IMG/VR virus record: IMGVR_UViG_3300050821_015283
Coordinates: 1 to 49,791 of that record
DNA: 49,791 bases
DNA from: a virus
Strand: one strand, 5' to 3'
Part shown: positions 38,481 through 48,725 of the stretch, in pieces
Layout of the letters: every line of letters begins with the position of its first letter
Position numbering within the stretch: position 1 is the first letter of the stretch
Notes under the pieces: model-generated
Told to the model about the DNA's origin: nothing
Seen by the model: only the letters and a program-made list of their open reading frames with translations
The model's database searches: none
Program-made: the position numbers and the translations under genes

Positions 38481-40040
38481 ATGAAGAATTATATCACCAG
38501 ACCTTTACTTTCAAAGCCAGGAATTCAAAGAGATGGCACCAATTTTGCCAGTGATAGCTATATAGATGGTCAATGGTGTCGATTTTATATGGGAAGACCA
38601 AGGAAAATTGGTGGGTATAAGTTAATTGATATTGGCAATAAAGAAATTATTCGTTCTCTTTTTGGTGTGCCAAAACCTAATAGTATCGATACTTATTTAG
38701 GTCGTGAAAGTTCTATAAGTTATAACAATTTTGATTTTAATGGAGATGCTGGAGGAGAAGTTGATCGTACACCTCTTTCATATGAAGCAGTTCCTAATAA
38801 TGTATGGGATATGGATCTGTTTACAACAGCAGAACCAGAGTTAGTATCATATATTGTTGCATCAGCTATTCCTAATGGAGATGATATCAGCAATCGGGAT
38901 AATGGAAATATATATTACGGAGATACTCAAAATAATTTACCTTTAGTCCAAATAAATGATACCGACGAAAATCCTGTACAGGTAAGTGGAGGTATTGTTT
39001 TTTCATCTCCCGTTATGATCGCTTATGGAAATGATGGATTTATGCAGTGGTCCAATTTAGGTGACATCGAAACATGGGATCCTGGTAATAATCTTATTAT
39101 CGATAACACAAAAGTTGTTCAAATGTATAGAACCAGAGGAGGGTCAACTCCTCAACTTCTTGCCTGGACATTAGGAAGCCTTATAAGTCTTACATTTGTT
39201 CCTGGAGGTGAGGCCGGTACATTTTCCAAATCAACCATAGAAGATAGTATTACTGTGATGTCTGTTAATTCAATCATTCAGTATAATCAGCAATTTTTCT
39301 GGATTGGTATTGATCAATTCTATTTCTTTAATGGAATTGTCCAAAAATTAGATAATTCTATGTCAACTGATTGGTTCTTTCAACACGTTAACCTCAATCA
39401 ACGGTCTAAAGTTTGGGGGATGGCTATCCCAAGATTTAAAGAACTATGGTGGTTTTATCCAAGAGACGGCGCAATTGAATGTAATGCCTGTATTATTTAT
39501 AATACAGAACTCAATGTTTGGTATGATTCCTTAAAAAATAGAGCTGCTGGACTTTCTCCTGGTATATTCCCACTCCCTTTAATGTCTGATTCCAGCCTAG
39601 AGTCTATTCCTTCTGGTAGAGGATTCGTAAATAATTATGGACTTTGGATGCATGAATATGGATTCGATAAAATAGTTTCGAATGTAGCCTATGCTGTAGA
39701 TTCTTTTTTTGAAACTCATATCATGACTTTGTTTTCAGATAATCCAGAAAATAATAGGCTGATACGAACACGCCGTATAGAGCCTGATTTTAATCAAATT
39801 GGTAATATGACAGTGACCGTAAATAATAGAATGTTTGCTAGCGATACACTAGCAAATGGTCAAACAATTCAAACAGGTCCCATTTCTTTTAATGGTAATA
39901 CGCAAAAAATAGATGATGTCGATTCTCAAGGTAGACTTGTTAGCTATGTATTCCGTAGCAATGAAGTTGGTGGCGTCTATCAAGCTGGTCAAACATTATT
40001 AGATTATGAAATTGGTGATGTGAAACCGGGGAGTAATTGA
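38481..40040 (+). CDS. Phage stabilisation protein (P22 gp10-like / nozzle)
   Basis: 519 residues. The start RPLLSKPGIQRDGTNFASDS, QWCRFYMGRPRKIGGYKLI and the body (NLGDIETWDPGNN, IQYNQQFFWIGIDQFYFFNG, RFKELWWFYPRDGAIECNAC) match the family annotated as packaged-DNA stabilisation protein. It should close the portal channel or form the tail nozzle with the 36328 adaptor. Confidence 0.82.
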   Translation: MKNYITRPLLSKPGIQRDGTNFASDSYIDGQWCRFYMGRPRKIGGYKLIDIGNKEIIRSLFGVPKPNSIDTYLGRESSISYNNFDFNGDAGGEVDRTPLSYEAVPNNVWDMDLFTTAEPELVSYIVASAIPNGDDISNRDNGNIYYGDTQNNLPLVQINDTDENPVQVSGGIVFSSPVMIAYGNDGFMQWSNLGDIETWDPGNNLIIDNTKVVQMYRTRGGSTPQLLAWTLGSLISLTFVPGGEAGTFSKSTIEDSITVMSVNSIIQYNQQFFWIGIDQFYFFNGIVQKLDNSMSTDWFFQHVNLNQRSKVWGMAIPRFKELWWFYPRDGAIECNACIIYNTELNVWYDSLKNRAAGLSPGIFPLPLMSDSSLESIPSGRGFVNNYGLWMHEYGFDKIVSNVAYAVDSFFETHIMTLFSDNPENNRLIRTRRIEPDFNQIGNMTVTVNNRMFASDTLANGQTIQTGPISFNGNTQKIDDVDSQGRLVSYVFRSNEVGGVYQAGQTLLDYEIGDVKPGSN

Positions 40041-40294
40041 TGGTAAATGTCGTTATACCTTTGAATATTGAATTTAAGGAATGGTGTTCTCAAATAAGAA
40101 TTGATTTACCTACTTTAAATATTCCATTGCCTTATCCGATTAAGGAATGGAGAGAATGGGCTAGTCAAGTAGTTAATAGCAACCAATTATTCAATGTTCC
40201 TTTACCTACAAATATTGGTTATCCCAATAATGAAGACTGGCGCAAATGGGGCTGTTATTTTATAAATAATGTATATAGTCAACTTAATTTTTAA
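40040..40294 (+). CDS. Small Trp-rich virion-associated protein
   Basis: The ATG at 40040 shares a base with the upstream TGA and has GGGGAG six bases before; the TTG three bases earlier is not needed. 84 residues with three repeats of an IPLP..I-EW--W pattern (LNIPLPYPIKEWREWASQVV, FNVPLPTNIGYPNNEDWRKW). Short Trp/Pro repeats may bind the virion surface. Function unknown. Confidence 0.6.
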   Translation: MVNVVIPLNIEFKEWCSQIRIDLPTLNIPLPYPIKEWREWASQVVNSNQLFNVPLPTNIGYPNNEDWRKWGCYFINNVYSQLNF

Positions 40295-40310
40295 TAGAGG
40301 GAAATAGAAA

Positions 40311-41591
40311 ATGTACCATTTAAATTCGTCATTACCAGCGCCATATGAACTAAATAGTTCTATGAGTACTCCTCCTACGCCAATGATGGCAAAAGGAGGC
40401 AGAGCAAAACATCAAAAGATTCTTGCTCATTTTAACCCCAAAGAACTTCATGTTATGGATCATCTTCAAGGTCATACAGAAAGGTGTCCTAAAACAGGAT
40501 TGAGATCTTATTCTCATTTGGAAGAACTTCTCAAGAACCCTCACATTGTAGGAACGGTTCACAGACACGCTCGACAGCACCATGCTATGGGAGGAAATAT
40601 CGCACGTTTAGAAGCTGGTGGTCGTCACGGCGATACCGAAATGGCGTTAATTGGTCCTCATACAAATCATTTGTTCCATCAATTAGCAGGCAGATCAACT
40701 ATAAATCCAAATACAGGTCATCCTGAATTTTGGAGTATGAACTCTGTATTAAGTGGACTGGGTGGGGCTTTAAAAGGCGCAGGTTCAGCTGCCGCTAGAG
40801 GTCTATCAAGTGTAGCTAGTGCTGCTGCTCCTCTTGCTCGACAGGCAGCATCTGCAATTGGTCAAGGTGCAAGGTCTCTTGGAACAAACGCCCTTGCAGC
40901 TGCCAAAGCTGCTGCTCCTCATGTTGGGAGCGCATTAAAAACATTAGCGCCTATGGCTGCAGACCTTGGAACTCAATATTTAACCAATAGAATACAAAAT
41001 ATGAATAGACCTCCAGAAGAACAGCAAGACTTTAATTTTAATCCAGAATCTATGATAGATAAACTTCCAGAATCTATGCAAGGGATTGGTCGAGCTGGAT
41101 TAAGCGCCTATGATGCTTACCGTGGTGGCGCTAATCCGCAGCAAGCCTTTGGTCAAGGATTATCGCAATTTGGTCAAGATTATGGAGGAAACCTCGGAAA
41201 TGCTATGCAAGGATTTGGAGGAGCTTTAGGACAGGGGCAAAATGTTCGTTCTGCTATTGGATCAGCTGCTAGCCGAGTGGGTCAAGGATATGGTGGCTTG
41301 TTAGGACAAGGATTACAAGGAGCTGGTCAAGCCTTTTCCGGTGGTCAAGATGTAGGTCAATCGCTGCGCCAAGGATTAGATCAAGGATTTAACTACATGG
41401 GTGGCAGACAAGGTATGGCTAATGCAGGAGCAGATATCTTGAGAGGATATGGTAGTCAGGGTGGTATGCAAGGAGCAGCGGAAAGAGTTGGTCAAAATTA
41501 TTTGAGCCGTGCAATGCCTCAATACTATCCTCAAAGACAAGAAACAGATCAAGACTTTTATCCTCAAGAAGATATGGGATATGGATATTAA
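40311..41591 (+). CDS. Internal virion / ejection protein candidate
   Basis: 426 residues. N-terminal 140: MAKGGRAKHQKILAHFNPKE, HHAMGGNIARLEAGGRHGDT, EMALIGPHTNHLFHQLAG. Middle and end: low-complexity Gly/Ala/Gln segments (GLGGALKGAGSAAARGLSSV, FGGALGQGQNVRSAIGSAAS) able to form membrane-active helices. Paralogous to the next gene by the RxGDT-ALI-P...H..TINP-TG segment. Confidence 0.65.
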   Translation: MYHLNSSLPAPYELNSSMSTPPTPMMAKGGRAKHQKILAHFNPKELHVMDHLQGHTERCPKTGLRSYSHLEELLKNPHIVGTVHRHARQHHAMGGNIARLEAGGRHGDTEMALIGPHTNHLFHQLAGRSTINPNTGHPEFWSMNSVLSGLGGALKGAGSAAARGLSSVASAAAPLARQAASAIGQGARSLGTNALAAAKAAAPHVGSALKTLAPMAADLGTQYLTNRIQNMNRPPEEQQDFNFNPESMIDKLPESMQGIGRAGLSAYDAYRGGANPQQAFGQGLSQFGQDYGGNLGNAMQGFGGALGQGQNVRSAIGSAASRVGQGYGGLLGQGLQGAGQAFSGGQDVGQSLRQGLDQGFNYMGGRQGMANAGADILRGYGSQGGMQGAAERVGQNYLSRAMPQYYPQRQETDQDFYPQEDMGYGY

Positions 41592-41611
41592 TTTAAATAG
41601 GGCATCAATAA

Positions 41612-43219
41612 ATGGATAATCTACCTCAAGAGATAAATCCTCCTTGGATGCAAGGTGCAAAGGATATATCTGGTCATGAAATGCTTGTAGTTCACATGTC
41701 ACCAGGAGAATTAGAGGGTCTCGATAATTTGCAACAAGGACCTTCTATCGATCCTGATACAGGTATTCGTGAATACAGTAAATTGGCAGATATAATTGAA
41801 CTTCCTGAAGTAAAGGAAATTTTTAAGCATATATCTGATGAATTATTAGAACATGGGAAATTATCCCCTGATCTTCATAAAATATATGAATCAGCTCATG
41901 ATCATTCCTTACCTTATGAACCAACACCAGAAGAAAGCCATGATCCTTTAAAATCTGCTGAACATACAGGGAGAAAAGGTGATACGAAGCTAGCCTTAAT
42001 TCCCTTAAATCTTGCTTTATTTCTTATTGAGTTACATCATGAACCTACCATCAATCCAAAAACTGGTTTATTAGAATTTGGATTTTTTAGTGAGCTTATA
42101 AGAGCTGCTGGTACTATTGCAGGAGCTATATTCGGTGGGCCAGTAGGAGCAGGTGTTGGCAATGTAGTTGGGCGTATGGTTACAGGGAATAAAGTAAAAG
42201 ACGCTTTATGGGGCGGAGCAAAAATTGGTGGTGCAGCTTATATAGGACAAGGATTAGGTCAAGCAGCTGGATTCCTTAGAGGAGCACCTAATTATTTAGC
42301 TCAAGGATTAGGATCACTTGGTATTGGTGGCGCAGCTCCATTGGGTCAAGCAGCAGCAAGTGGTGTTCCTTTGGGAATGATGGGTCATGGGGGAGCTAAT
42401 AGTATGCCAGCAGGAGTGATGCAAGCTGCTGGAAGTTCCGTTCCTTCTGGTATGCAATCAGCTGCTAGCCAGGTCGGATCACCTGGATTTATGGATACAG
42501 TTGGTAATTTCATGTCGAAAGCTGCTCCTTTTGCTCCCTTGGGTGTAGCAGGTTTAGCTTATATGGGATCACAGCAACATAGAAAACATAAAAATAAAGA
42601 ACATCAAGCAAATAGAGATTATTTAGAAAGAGAAAGAGAACGATCTGGATTTTATCACTCTCTTCCTCCTATACCACATAGTACACGTGCATTTAATCCT
42701 CGATTTAATCAGCGTAGTGAATTAGATAGAATGTATGGCGTATTCCCTGAACCAGCTTATTATGCAAAAGGTGGATTAGTTAAATCTTATAATAAAGGTA
42801 CGTTGGTAACGGGTCCTGGAAAAGGTCAAGATGATAAAATTAAGACCTCTGTTCCAGATGGATCATATATTATTGATGCTTCAAGTACTTCTATGTTTGG
42901 AGATGGGTCAACAAAAGCTGGTTCTGAGGTATTGAAAGAATTTGAACACAGAATAAAATCTAAATTTCCAAAGAAATTTTTAAAACATATAGAAAAACAT
43001 GTTTCTAAAGCACCGCAAGTTCCTGTTTGGTTATCAGACGGTGAACACAAAATTGATCCTGTTTCCGTAACTTTATTGGGATATGGATCTAATGTTGAGG
43101 GGGCTGATTTGTTAAAGCAAATGGTCACAAATTTAAGAAAACATATAAGAAGCAAAGGTCATGGTTTGCCACCAAAAGCCAAAAATCCTATGCAATATAT
43201 TACACATAGGAGTTTATGA
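41612..43219 (+). CDS. Internal virion protein with GPGKGQDD / DG-Y-I domain
   Basis: 535 residues. N-terminal part is paralogous to 40311-41591 (KGDTKLALIPLN, HEPTINPKTGLLEFGF). Then a Gly-zipper stretch (AGTIAGAIFGGPVGAGVGNV), YYAKGGLVKSYNKGTLVTGP, and two copies of a dG-yhI-a-vs-lG-Gs--aG--L unit (VPDGSYIIDASSTSMFGDGS; LSDGEHKIDPVSVTLLGYGS) seen in many phage tail and internal proteins. Probably ejected with DNA or in the internal core. Confidence 0.65.
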   Translation: MDNLPQEINPPWMQGAKDISGHEMLVVHMSPGELEGLDNLQQGPSIDPDTGIREYSKLADIIELPEVKEIFKHISDELLEHGKLSPDLHKIYESAHDHSLPYEPTPEESHDPLKSAEHTGRKGDTKLALIPLNLALFLIELHHEPTINPKTGLLEFGFFSELIRAAGTIAGAIFGGPVGAGVGNVVGRMVTGNKVKDALWGGAKIGGAAYIGQGLGQAAGFLRGAPNYLAQGLGSLGIGGAAPLGQAAASGVPLGMMGHGGANSMPAGVMQAAGSSVPSGMQSAASQVGSPGFMDTVGNFMSKAAPFAPLGVAGLAYMGSQQHRKHKNKEHQANRDYLERERERSGFYHSLPPIPHSTRAFNPRFNQRSELDRMYGVFPEPAYYAKGGLVKSYNKGTLVTGPGKGQDDKIKTSVPDGSYIIDASSTSMFGDGSTKAGSEVLKEFEHRIKSKFPKKFLKHIEKHVSKAPQVPVWLSDGEHKIDPVSVTLLGYGSNVEGADLLKQMVTNLRKHIRSKGHGLPPKAKNPMQYITHRSL

Positions 43220-46041
43220 TGCCCGGCTCATTAGGATTTGAATTACAAAGTGCTCCCACGTGGCTTCAAGAATACACAAAAGAGCTTTTACAAAAATCAC
43301 GAGCTTTATCTGCTGAAAAATATCAACCTCTAGGTCAATCTACTCCAGAACATGTTGAAGCCATTAAAAAAGAAATGGATAGGTTGATCGATGAAAGTAG
43401 AAAAGTAGATAAGTCTGATTTCATTCCGTTTTCTGTAACTGGAAAATCAAAACCTATTCATATCAATCCTAATGATTTAGAAAAAATTATACGAAATGAA
43501 GATTTCGCAAGGAAAGTTTATGAATCAACTACGGGTCGTCATAATATTTCCAAAAGAGAATTAGAAGATTTAAGGCAAAGAGCTGTACAAGAATATCAAT
43601 TCCGATTACCTGAAATTCAAAAATTAGAAAAAGAAGGTTTAAAACCAGAGGAAGGAGTCAGGTCTGGAAGATTAGAAACATTACCAACAAAACCTAGTGG
43701 ATTAGATTTTCGACAGTTACAAGAGAAAAGAATACCTCTAGAAGAAAGAAGATTAAAATTATCTTCTGAGGAAGAAGATATTCGGAAAAAAATAAGAGAT
43801 GTGAGAGATCAAATTCACAAAACTGTTTCATCTCATGCACAATCATTTGGTCATCAGGGTCAAATTACTCATAATCCCGCGCAACTTCATAAAGCTAATC
43901 AAAACTTAAGTAATGAATTTGGTAAATTAAGTCAACAAGAAAAAGAACTTGAAGATGTTCTAAAACGAACTATAGATGGTAGAAAAGGTATTGAATCGGA
44001 AATTCAAGTACTTTCATCCAAAGAAAAAGAACTTCCAACTATTCCTGGATTTACTTCTCCAACATCTGGTGGTTCCTCCTCAGATTTATTTAGGAGAGCA
44101 TCAATTGAAAGAGAAATAAGGAATTTACAAAAACAAAGAGGCCTTATAGCTCCCATGAATGAGATTCATGATAGAGCTATCTCTATGCTAGAGAGAGGTT
44201 TTGATGATGATACTATGAAGCTTGCTGCTGATGAGCTTAGAGAATCAAGAAAACATGATGAATTACGATCTGTAGAACCACTTGTTAAAAGTTCTATATC
44301 TGGACCATCAGAAGAATATATGAACAAATATGTTAATGATTATACAAAAGACATTCGAAAAGCTTTAGAAGATGAATCAGAAGAACAATATCTTAAAGAT
44401 ATTGCGCCAAAAATAAATATGAGTTTTGCGCAAATGGGAGGGTTTCATAGTGGCGCGAGGGCTAAAGCATTAAGGGATAGCTTAGCGCAGCAAAGAACCA
44501 AACTTCATCGGGAACTTGCGCATTTAACTGGACATGCGCGTGATAAAGCAATGGAACATCATGAATTGCAAAAAAGAAGAGAGCAATCAGCTGCAGATAT
44601 TATGGGTCGTTCAGTAAAATCTGAGAAAGAGGGCGCTAGGAATCAAGCAGAAGCTTTAAGACATCAAGCAGTTACCAAACATGGAATGACTCAATTAGAT
44701 GTGGCGGCCTTGGGACAAGTCGCAAGGGCTAAGCAAGAACAAGAGCAACATGAAATTGATGTTGCAAGGCACGAGCATCAAAGGCAGTTATTATATCCTC
44801 AAGAACAGTTAGCCAGAGAAGCTGCATTACTGAGTGGATTACCCCCTGCTCCAAGCCAAGCATTTACGGGAACCCTATCTGCTGGTCCTCAACCTCCCAA
44901 TTTATATACGATTGGCGCTGGTGCACTATCATCATTAGCTTCAAATTTTCCTCAAAATCAACAAAGAGGACTTTATAAAGATGGTGGAAGTGTTCGAAAA
45001 TATGCAAATGGTGGTGCTGTAGGTTCAGAAGATATAGGACATGAAATCAGAAAATTAATTCAAGAACAAAGACATGCTGATAAAGAACAACTGGAACATA
45101 CGTCACATTATAATCCATTTGAGAGTATGTTACGTCATGTTGGAAATGAAATGCTTTCCAATCCTGGAGAAGATCCGCTTTTAAGCGTAGGAAGAGGCCT
45201 TTCAGCTTCTATAGATCATAAAGATATTGTCAAGCAAAGAGCAGCAAATCTATATGACAAGATTCAAAATACAAGATTAAATCAGTATCAGGTTTTAGCT
45301 GCTTTTGAAAATATGAAACACGGACAGTCTATGCGCCAACAGCAATTAGGACTTCAAAGAGATCAACTTGGATTTCAACGAGAAAATAGCCGAGCAAGAC
45401 AGCAAGCAGTCAATCAATTATCTCAAATAAAAGCCTCTAAGTTTTCAGGCGCTAATAAAAAACCAATGAGCGCTACCGATAGAAAAACAGAGATTGAAGC
45501 TAAAAAAGATCTTATGCGCTCCCTTAGAATGAAAAACGAGGTAGATGACTTAGGTAAATTGGTGGAAAAAACATCTACTGGTCCAATTATTGGAGGCATT
45601 AAATCAATTTTGCCAAAGACTAAAGTCGATAATCAAATTGAGGTGGCAACAAACAAACTTATTCTAGATATGCATCAAGGAATGAAGAATATTCCAAGAT
45701 CAGAAGAGTTTATGAAGCGGATTGAGACTACAAAACCGAATCGATCAAATTATAGGGAAGCAAATGAAGAAGCCCTCAATCTTATGAGGGAAGGAGCTAA
45801 TGATGTTGAAGAAAATAGTATTTCAACTCTTCTTTCTATGGGATGGACGCCAGAAAAAATTGAAAAACAATTTAAGATTAAGGTTCCAGAGCATTTATTA
45901 GGAGATAGTTCACAAGAATTAGAGGATTTAGAAGATGAAGGTGGAGATATTATCAATATGATTGATCCATATGGTAATCCGTTACAAGTCCCAGCAAGTG
46001 AAGTTCAAGAAGCTTTAAGTTCGGGGGCTACAATTGGCTAA
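43216..46041 (+). CDS. Large coiled-coil internal virion protein
   Basis: 941 residues, highly charged with long coiled coils (LEERRLKLSSEEEDIRKKIR, LNQYQVLAAFENMKHGQSMR, REQSAADIMGRSVKSEKEGA) and a central YKDGGSVRKYANGGAVGSED with the shared AxGG motif. Size and order (before another large Ala/Gly protein) match the internal core proteins of podoviruses. No lytic transglycosylase motif was seen. Overlaps both neighbours. Confidence 0.65.
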   Translation: MMPGSLGFELQSAPTWLQEYTKELLQKSRALSAEKYQPLGQSTPEHVEAIKKEMDRLIDESRKVDKSDFIPFSVTGKSKPIHINPNDLEKIIRNEDFARKVYESTTGRHNISKRELEDLRQRAVQEYQFRLPEIQKLEKEGLKPEEGVRSGRLETLPTKPSGLDFRQLQEKRIPLEERRLKLSSEEEDIRKKIRDVRDQIHKTVSSHAQSFGHQGQITHNPAQLHKANQNLSNEFGKLSQQEKELEDVLKRTIDGRKGIESEIQVLSSKEKELPTIPGFTSPTSGGSSSDLFRRASIEREIRNLQKQRGLIAPMNEIHDRAISMLERGFDDDTMKLAADELRESRKHDELRSVEPLVKSSISGPSEEYMNKYVNDYTKDIRKALEDESEEQYLKDIAPKINMSFAQMGGFHSGARAKALRDSLAQQRTKLHRELAHLTGHARDKAMEHHELQKRREQSAADIMGRSVKSEKEGARNQAEALRHQAVTKHGMTQLDVAALGQVARAKQEQEQHEIDVARHEHQRQLLYPQEQLAREAALLSGLPPAPSQAFTGTLSAGPQPPNLYTIGAGALSSLASNFPQNQQRGLYKDGGSVRKYANGGAVGSEDIGHEIRKLIQEQRHADKEQLEHTSHYNPFESMLRHVGNEMLSNPGEDPLLSVGRGLSASIDHKDIVKQRAANLYDKIQNTRLNQYQVLAAFENMKHGQSMRQQQLGLQRDQLGFQRENSRARQQAVNQLSQIKASKFSGANKKPMSATDRKTEIEAKKDLMRSLRMKNEVDDLGKLVEKTSTGPIIGGIKSILPKTKVDNQIEVATNKLILDMHQGMKNIPRSEEFMKRIETTKPNRSNYREANEEALNLMREGANDVEENSISTLLSMGWTPEKIEKQFKIKVPEHLLGDSSQELEDLEDEGGDIINMIDPYGNPLQVPASEVQEALSSGATIG

Positions 46042-48202
46042 TGATCCGTTTAAAAAATGGCGTGTTGATTCTCCTATTCCTAAGGAATCTCCGGAATCTT
46101 CTGATCCGTTTAAGAAATGGCGTGTTAATGCTCCAGCACCGGTTCCTGCTCCTCTTCCTTCAGAACATTCAAGAAGCTTTGGAAAAGCAGCATTGCGACA
46201 AGTTGGTCGTTTAGGGAGAGCAGGTGCCACTGGTATTGCTGGGATAGCAGATATCCCAAATCTTGCTGCTATGGGGCTTCATGCTGCTGGATTAAAAGAA
46301 AAGCCAACATTTTATGAGCCTGTTGCAGGGAGAGTGCAAAAAGCCGTTACACCACATCTTGAAAGCATGATTGGTGAAAATCTAGCTCCTGAAAACAAGG
46401 CAGAAGAATATGCAGATGTGATTACAGAAGGATTAGCTCCTCTGGCTCTTGGTCCATTAACAGGAGGCGCATCTTTAACGGGTGTCGCGGCAAGAGGATT
46501 AGCTGCGAGAGGAAGTAATGTAGCTTCAAAAATAGCAAAAGTGGGGAGTAAACCTTATGCACTTACAGGATCAAATGTTGCAGGAAATATTGGCGCTTCT
46601 ACTGCTATTAAAACTTATTTAGATGAAGGTGGTGATCCTAATCTTCTTGGACCACTTCTTGCTGGATTAGTTGGAGGAACCGGAGCTAGAGCCGCTCTTA
46701 AATTAAAGAACCCTATGAATGCTGCTGCTGAAGGTGTGGGAAGAATAACAGGATTTAGTCCTGAAAAATATGCAAGAAATGTAGAACTTGGATTACCTGT
46801 TACACCTGCTACCGTTTCAAAAAGTATTCTGCCTGTGGCTAAATATATAGAGATGGCAGCTGCTAAAATGCCCGGTAGTATGGGTCCATTAGAAGATTTT
46901 TACAAAAATAGAGAATCTTCTATAGCTCGAACTTTGGGTGTTTCAATGCCTGAAGACCTGGAACAAACTTTGAAACATATTCCAAAGAATCTAGCTAAGG
47001 AAGGAGCATCAGCATATCATGAAAGAGCACAAAACATTTATAAAAATAGAGAAAAGAAATTTAAGCCGCGTGAAGAGCAAGCTATTAAAAACAAAGAAAT
47101 GGTCGATGTATCTGATATCATTACTAATTTGGAAAATAAAAGGTTACTTTCTTTAACCCCTTCTGCTCAAAAGAGATTTGATAAAAGTAAAGAAGGCATA
47201 CTTTTAAAAGAATTAAAAGAATCTATTCCTCAGGCTGCTGATACAACAATTATAGATTCTTTGCGCAAGCAAGGATTTTCAGATAACGTAATTGAAAAGA
47301 TTCTGAAATCTGAAAAAGGAATTTCTTCTTCTCCTAAGAATGGGTTAGGACTTCATGACTTAAATGAATTGAGAGAAAAAGCCCTACATGAATCATTGGC
47401 TTCACAAACTCCTATGGGAGGAGGTACTCCTGAATCAAGGAAAGCTGCAATGAGGAGTCAAGCTCTTGCTGAAAAAAGACATCAATTTATGGAAGAAATT
47501 GGATCACCAGTTGAGATTCATAATGCTCGTCAAGCTCGTAAGTTCTGGTCTCAATATAAAAATGAAGATAAAGGAATGTCTTATTATGTTGAAAAAATAA
47601 CTGGATCAAAAGATGATTCCCAAGCCTTTCAGAAATTGACCAGTTCTAATCCAAAATATCTGAATGTCGCACGTCAAGGTTTATCGAAAAAAGATCGTCC
47701 AAAGTTAGCTCAAGCCATAATAACTGATTTAGGGGAAAGACAAGGTAAATTTAACATAAACACTGCATATACAGGATTTACAAGACTGGAAGAACCTGTT
47801 AAAAGAGAGTTTTTGAAAACATTACCAAATAAAGCAACAGCCAAGAATTTTGAACAAATGATGAAATTTATTGGCGAAAATAAAAGGATGATGGACAAAT
47901 TAGCCAATACATCAAATACAGCTCATACAAATCAGGTAATAGAGTTATTCAAAAAATATGGTATTGCTGTTGGGGCTGCTGCTACTGGTTATGAATTCAT
48001 GCCTTTAACAGCATTACTTGCGGCTTATGGAGGATTGAATGTAGGGGCTAATCTATGGACAAATCAGAATTTCCTTAAGAGGATGAATGATACGATAACG
48101 GCAAGCAATCTTAAGTCCCAATCAAATAAGCTTGATTTATTGTTCAAATCTATCAACCAAGCTGGTCGTCATTCTGAGCTTTCTAAAGATAAAACTCGTT
48201 AA
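46034..48202 (+). CDS. Internal virion / DNA ejection protein, TTG start
   Basis: 722 residues. TTG start inside the previous gene's end; no in-frame ATG exists near, and the protein opens with a twofold repeat DPFKKWRV, so the TTG is supported. Residues 55-230 contain several Ala/Gly-rich membrane-like segments (GRAGATGIAGIADIPNLAAM, APLALGPLTGGASLTGVAAR, LLGPLLAGLVGGTGARAAL); the rest is helical and charged, with a further hydrophobic patch near 640-680. Fits an ejected channel-forming protein. Last gene of the plus structural operon. Confidence 0.65.
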   Translation: MANDPFKKWRVDSPIPKESPESSDPFKKWRVNAPAPVPAPLPSEHSRSFGKAALRQVGRLGRAGATGIAGIADIPNLAAMGLHAAGLKEKPTFYEPVAGRVQKAVTPHLESMIGENLAPENKAEEYADVITEGLAPLALGPLTGGASLTGVAARGLAARGSNVASKIAKVGSKPYALTGSNVAGNIGASTAIKTYLDEGGDPNLLGPLLAGLVGGTGARAALKLKNPMNAAAEGVGRITGFSPEKYARNVELGLPVTPATVSKSILPVAKYIEMAAAKMPGSMGPLEDFYKNRESSIARTLGVSMPEDLEQTLKHIPKNLAKEGASAYHERAQNIYKNREKKFKPREEQAIKNKEMVDVSDIITNLENKRLLSLTPSAQKRFDKSKEGILLKELKESIPQAADTTIIDSLRKQGFSDNVIEKILKSEKGISSSPKNGLGLHDLNELREKALHESLASQTPMGGGTPESRKAAMRSQALAEKRHQFMEEIGSPVEIHNARQARKFWSQYKNEDKGMSYYVEKITGSKDDSQAFQKLTSSNPKYLNVARQGLSKKDRPKLAQAIITDLGERQGKFNINTAYTGFTRLEEPVKREFLKTLPNKATAKNFEQMMKFIGENKRMMDKLANTSNTAHTNQVIELFKKYGIAVGAAATGYEFMPLTALLAAYGGLNVGANLWTNQNFLKRMNDTITASNLKSQSNKLDLLFKSINQAGRHSELSKDKTR

Positions 48203-48205
48203 TCA

Positions 48206-48496
48206 TTAAAGGATACTTTGAAACTTATTTTTTAAACTGTAACCGTAACCATTTCCTCCTTTTCCAAAATCGTTTCCTAAACCGGAACCATCTCCTGAAC
48301 CACAACCATAACCATCCCCGAATTTTAATCCCATGAAAGGATAGCCGTTTTCGTAACTATCTCCATAACCATATCCATCAGCGTACCCCTCTGAGGATCC
48401 GGTACCATCTCCAAATCTATTTATTGATACAGAACCATCTATATCCCCATAACCATATCCGGGACCGATCATCTCACCGAAATATAGAATTCCCAT
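48206..48496 (-). CDS. Gly-x-Gly repeat protein (early operon end copy 1)
   Basis: 96 residues: MGILYFGEMIGPGYGYGDID, SVSINRFGDGTGSSEGYADG, YGYGDSYENGYPF, FGDGYGCGSGDGSGLGNDFG and a YGYSLKNKF end. Last gene of the long minus operon; its stop lies four bases from the stop of the converging structural operon. Same family as 6254-7097 and 17925-18414, with a different N-terminus. Confidence 0.6.
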   Translation of the reverse strand: MGILYFGEMIGPGYGYGDIDGSVSINRFGDGTGSSEGYADGYGYGDSYENGYPFMGLKFGDGYGCGSGDGSGLGNDFGKGGNGYGYSLKNKFQSIL

Positions 48497-48507
48497 GGTT
48501 TTATTTC

Positions 48508-48717
48508 CTAACCTTGTCCAAATCCATTTGCATATCCAAAACCTGTTCCTATATCGTTACCACTGCCAATTCCAATTTCATCGTATGTGCTTCCGTAAAT
48601 ATGACCGATCCCATACAAATTTCCACATTTTCCATATCCACGTCCATCACCATAGCCCCATTCAAATTCATCTCCATAACCGTATTCATCACCAAAAGGT
48701 ATAACTGCATTGTCCAT
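48508..48717 (-). CDS. Gly-x-Gly repeat protein, MDNAV start
   Basis: 69 residues: MDNAVIPFGDEYGYGDEFEW, GYGDGRGYGKCGNLYGIGHI, IGIGSGNDIGTGFGYANGF. The MDN start matches the cluster at 6541-7097 (MDNVIS), tying the two loci together although they lie about 8 kb apart on the circle. Confidence 0.6.
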   Translation of the reverse strand: MDNAVIPFGDEYGYGDEFEWGYGDGRGYGKCGNLYGIGHIYGSTYDEIGIGSGNDIGTGFGYANGFGQG

Positions 48718-48725
48718 GATTTTAT

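Noticed and set aside
40037-40039. TTG start for the small Trp-rich gene
   Set aside because: The ATG at 40040 has better spacing to GGGGAG and overlaps the stop by one base, a pattern used elsewhere in this genome.
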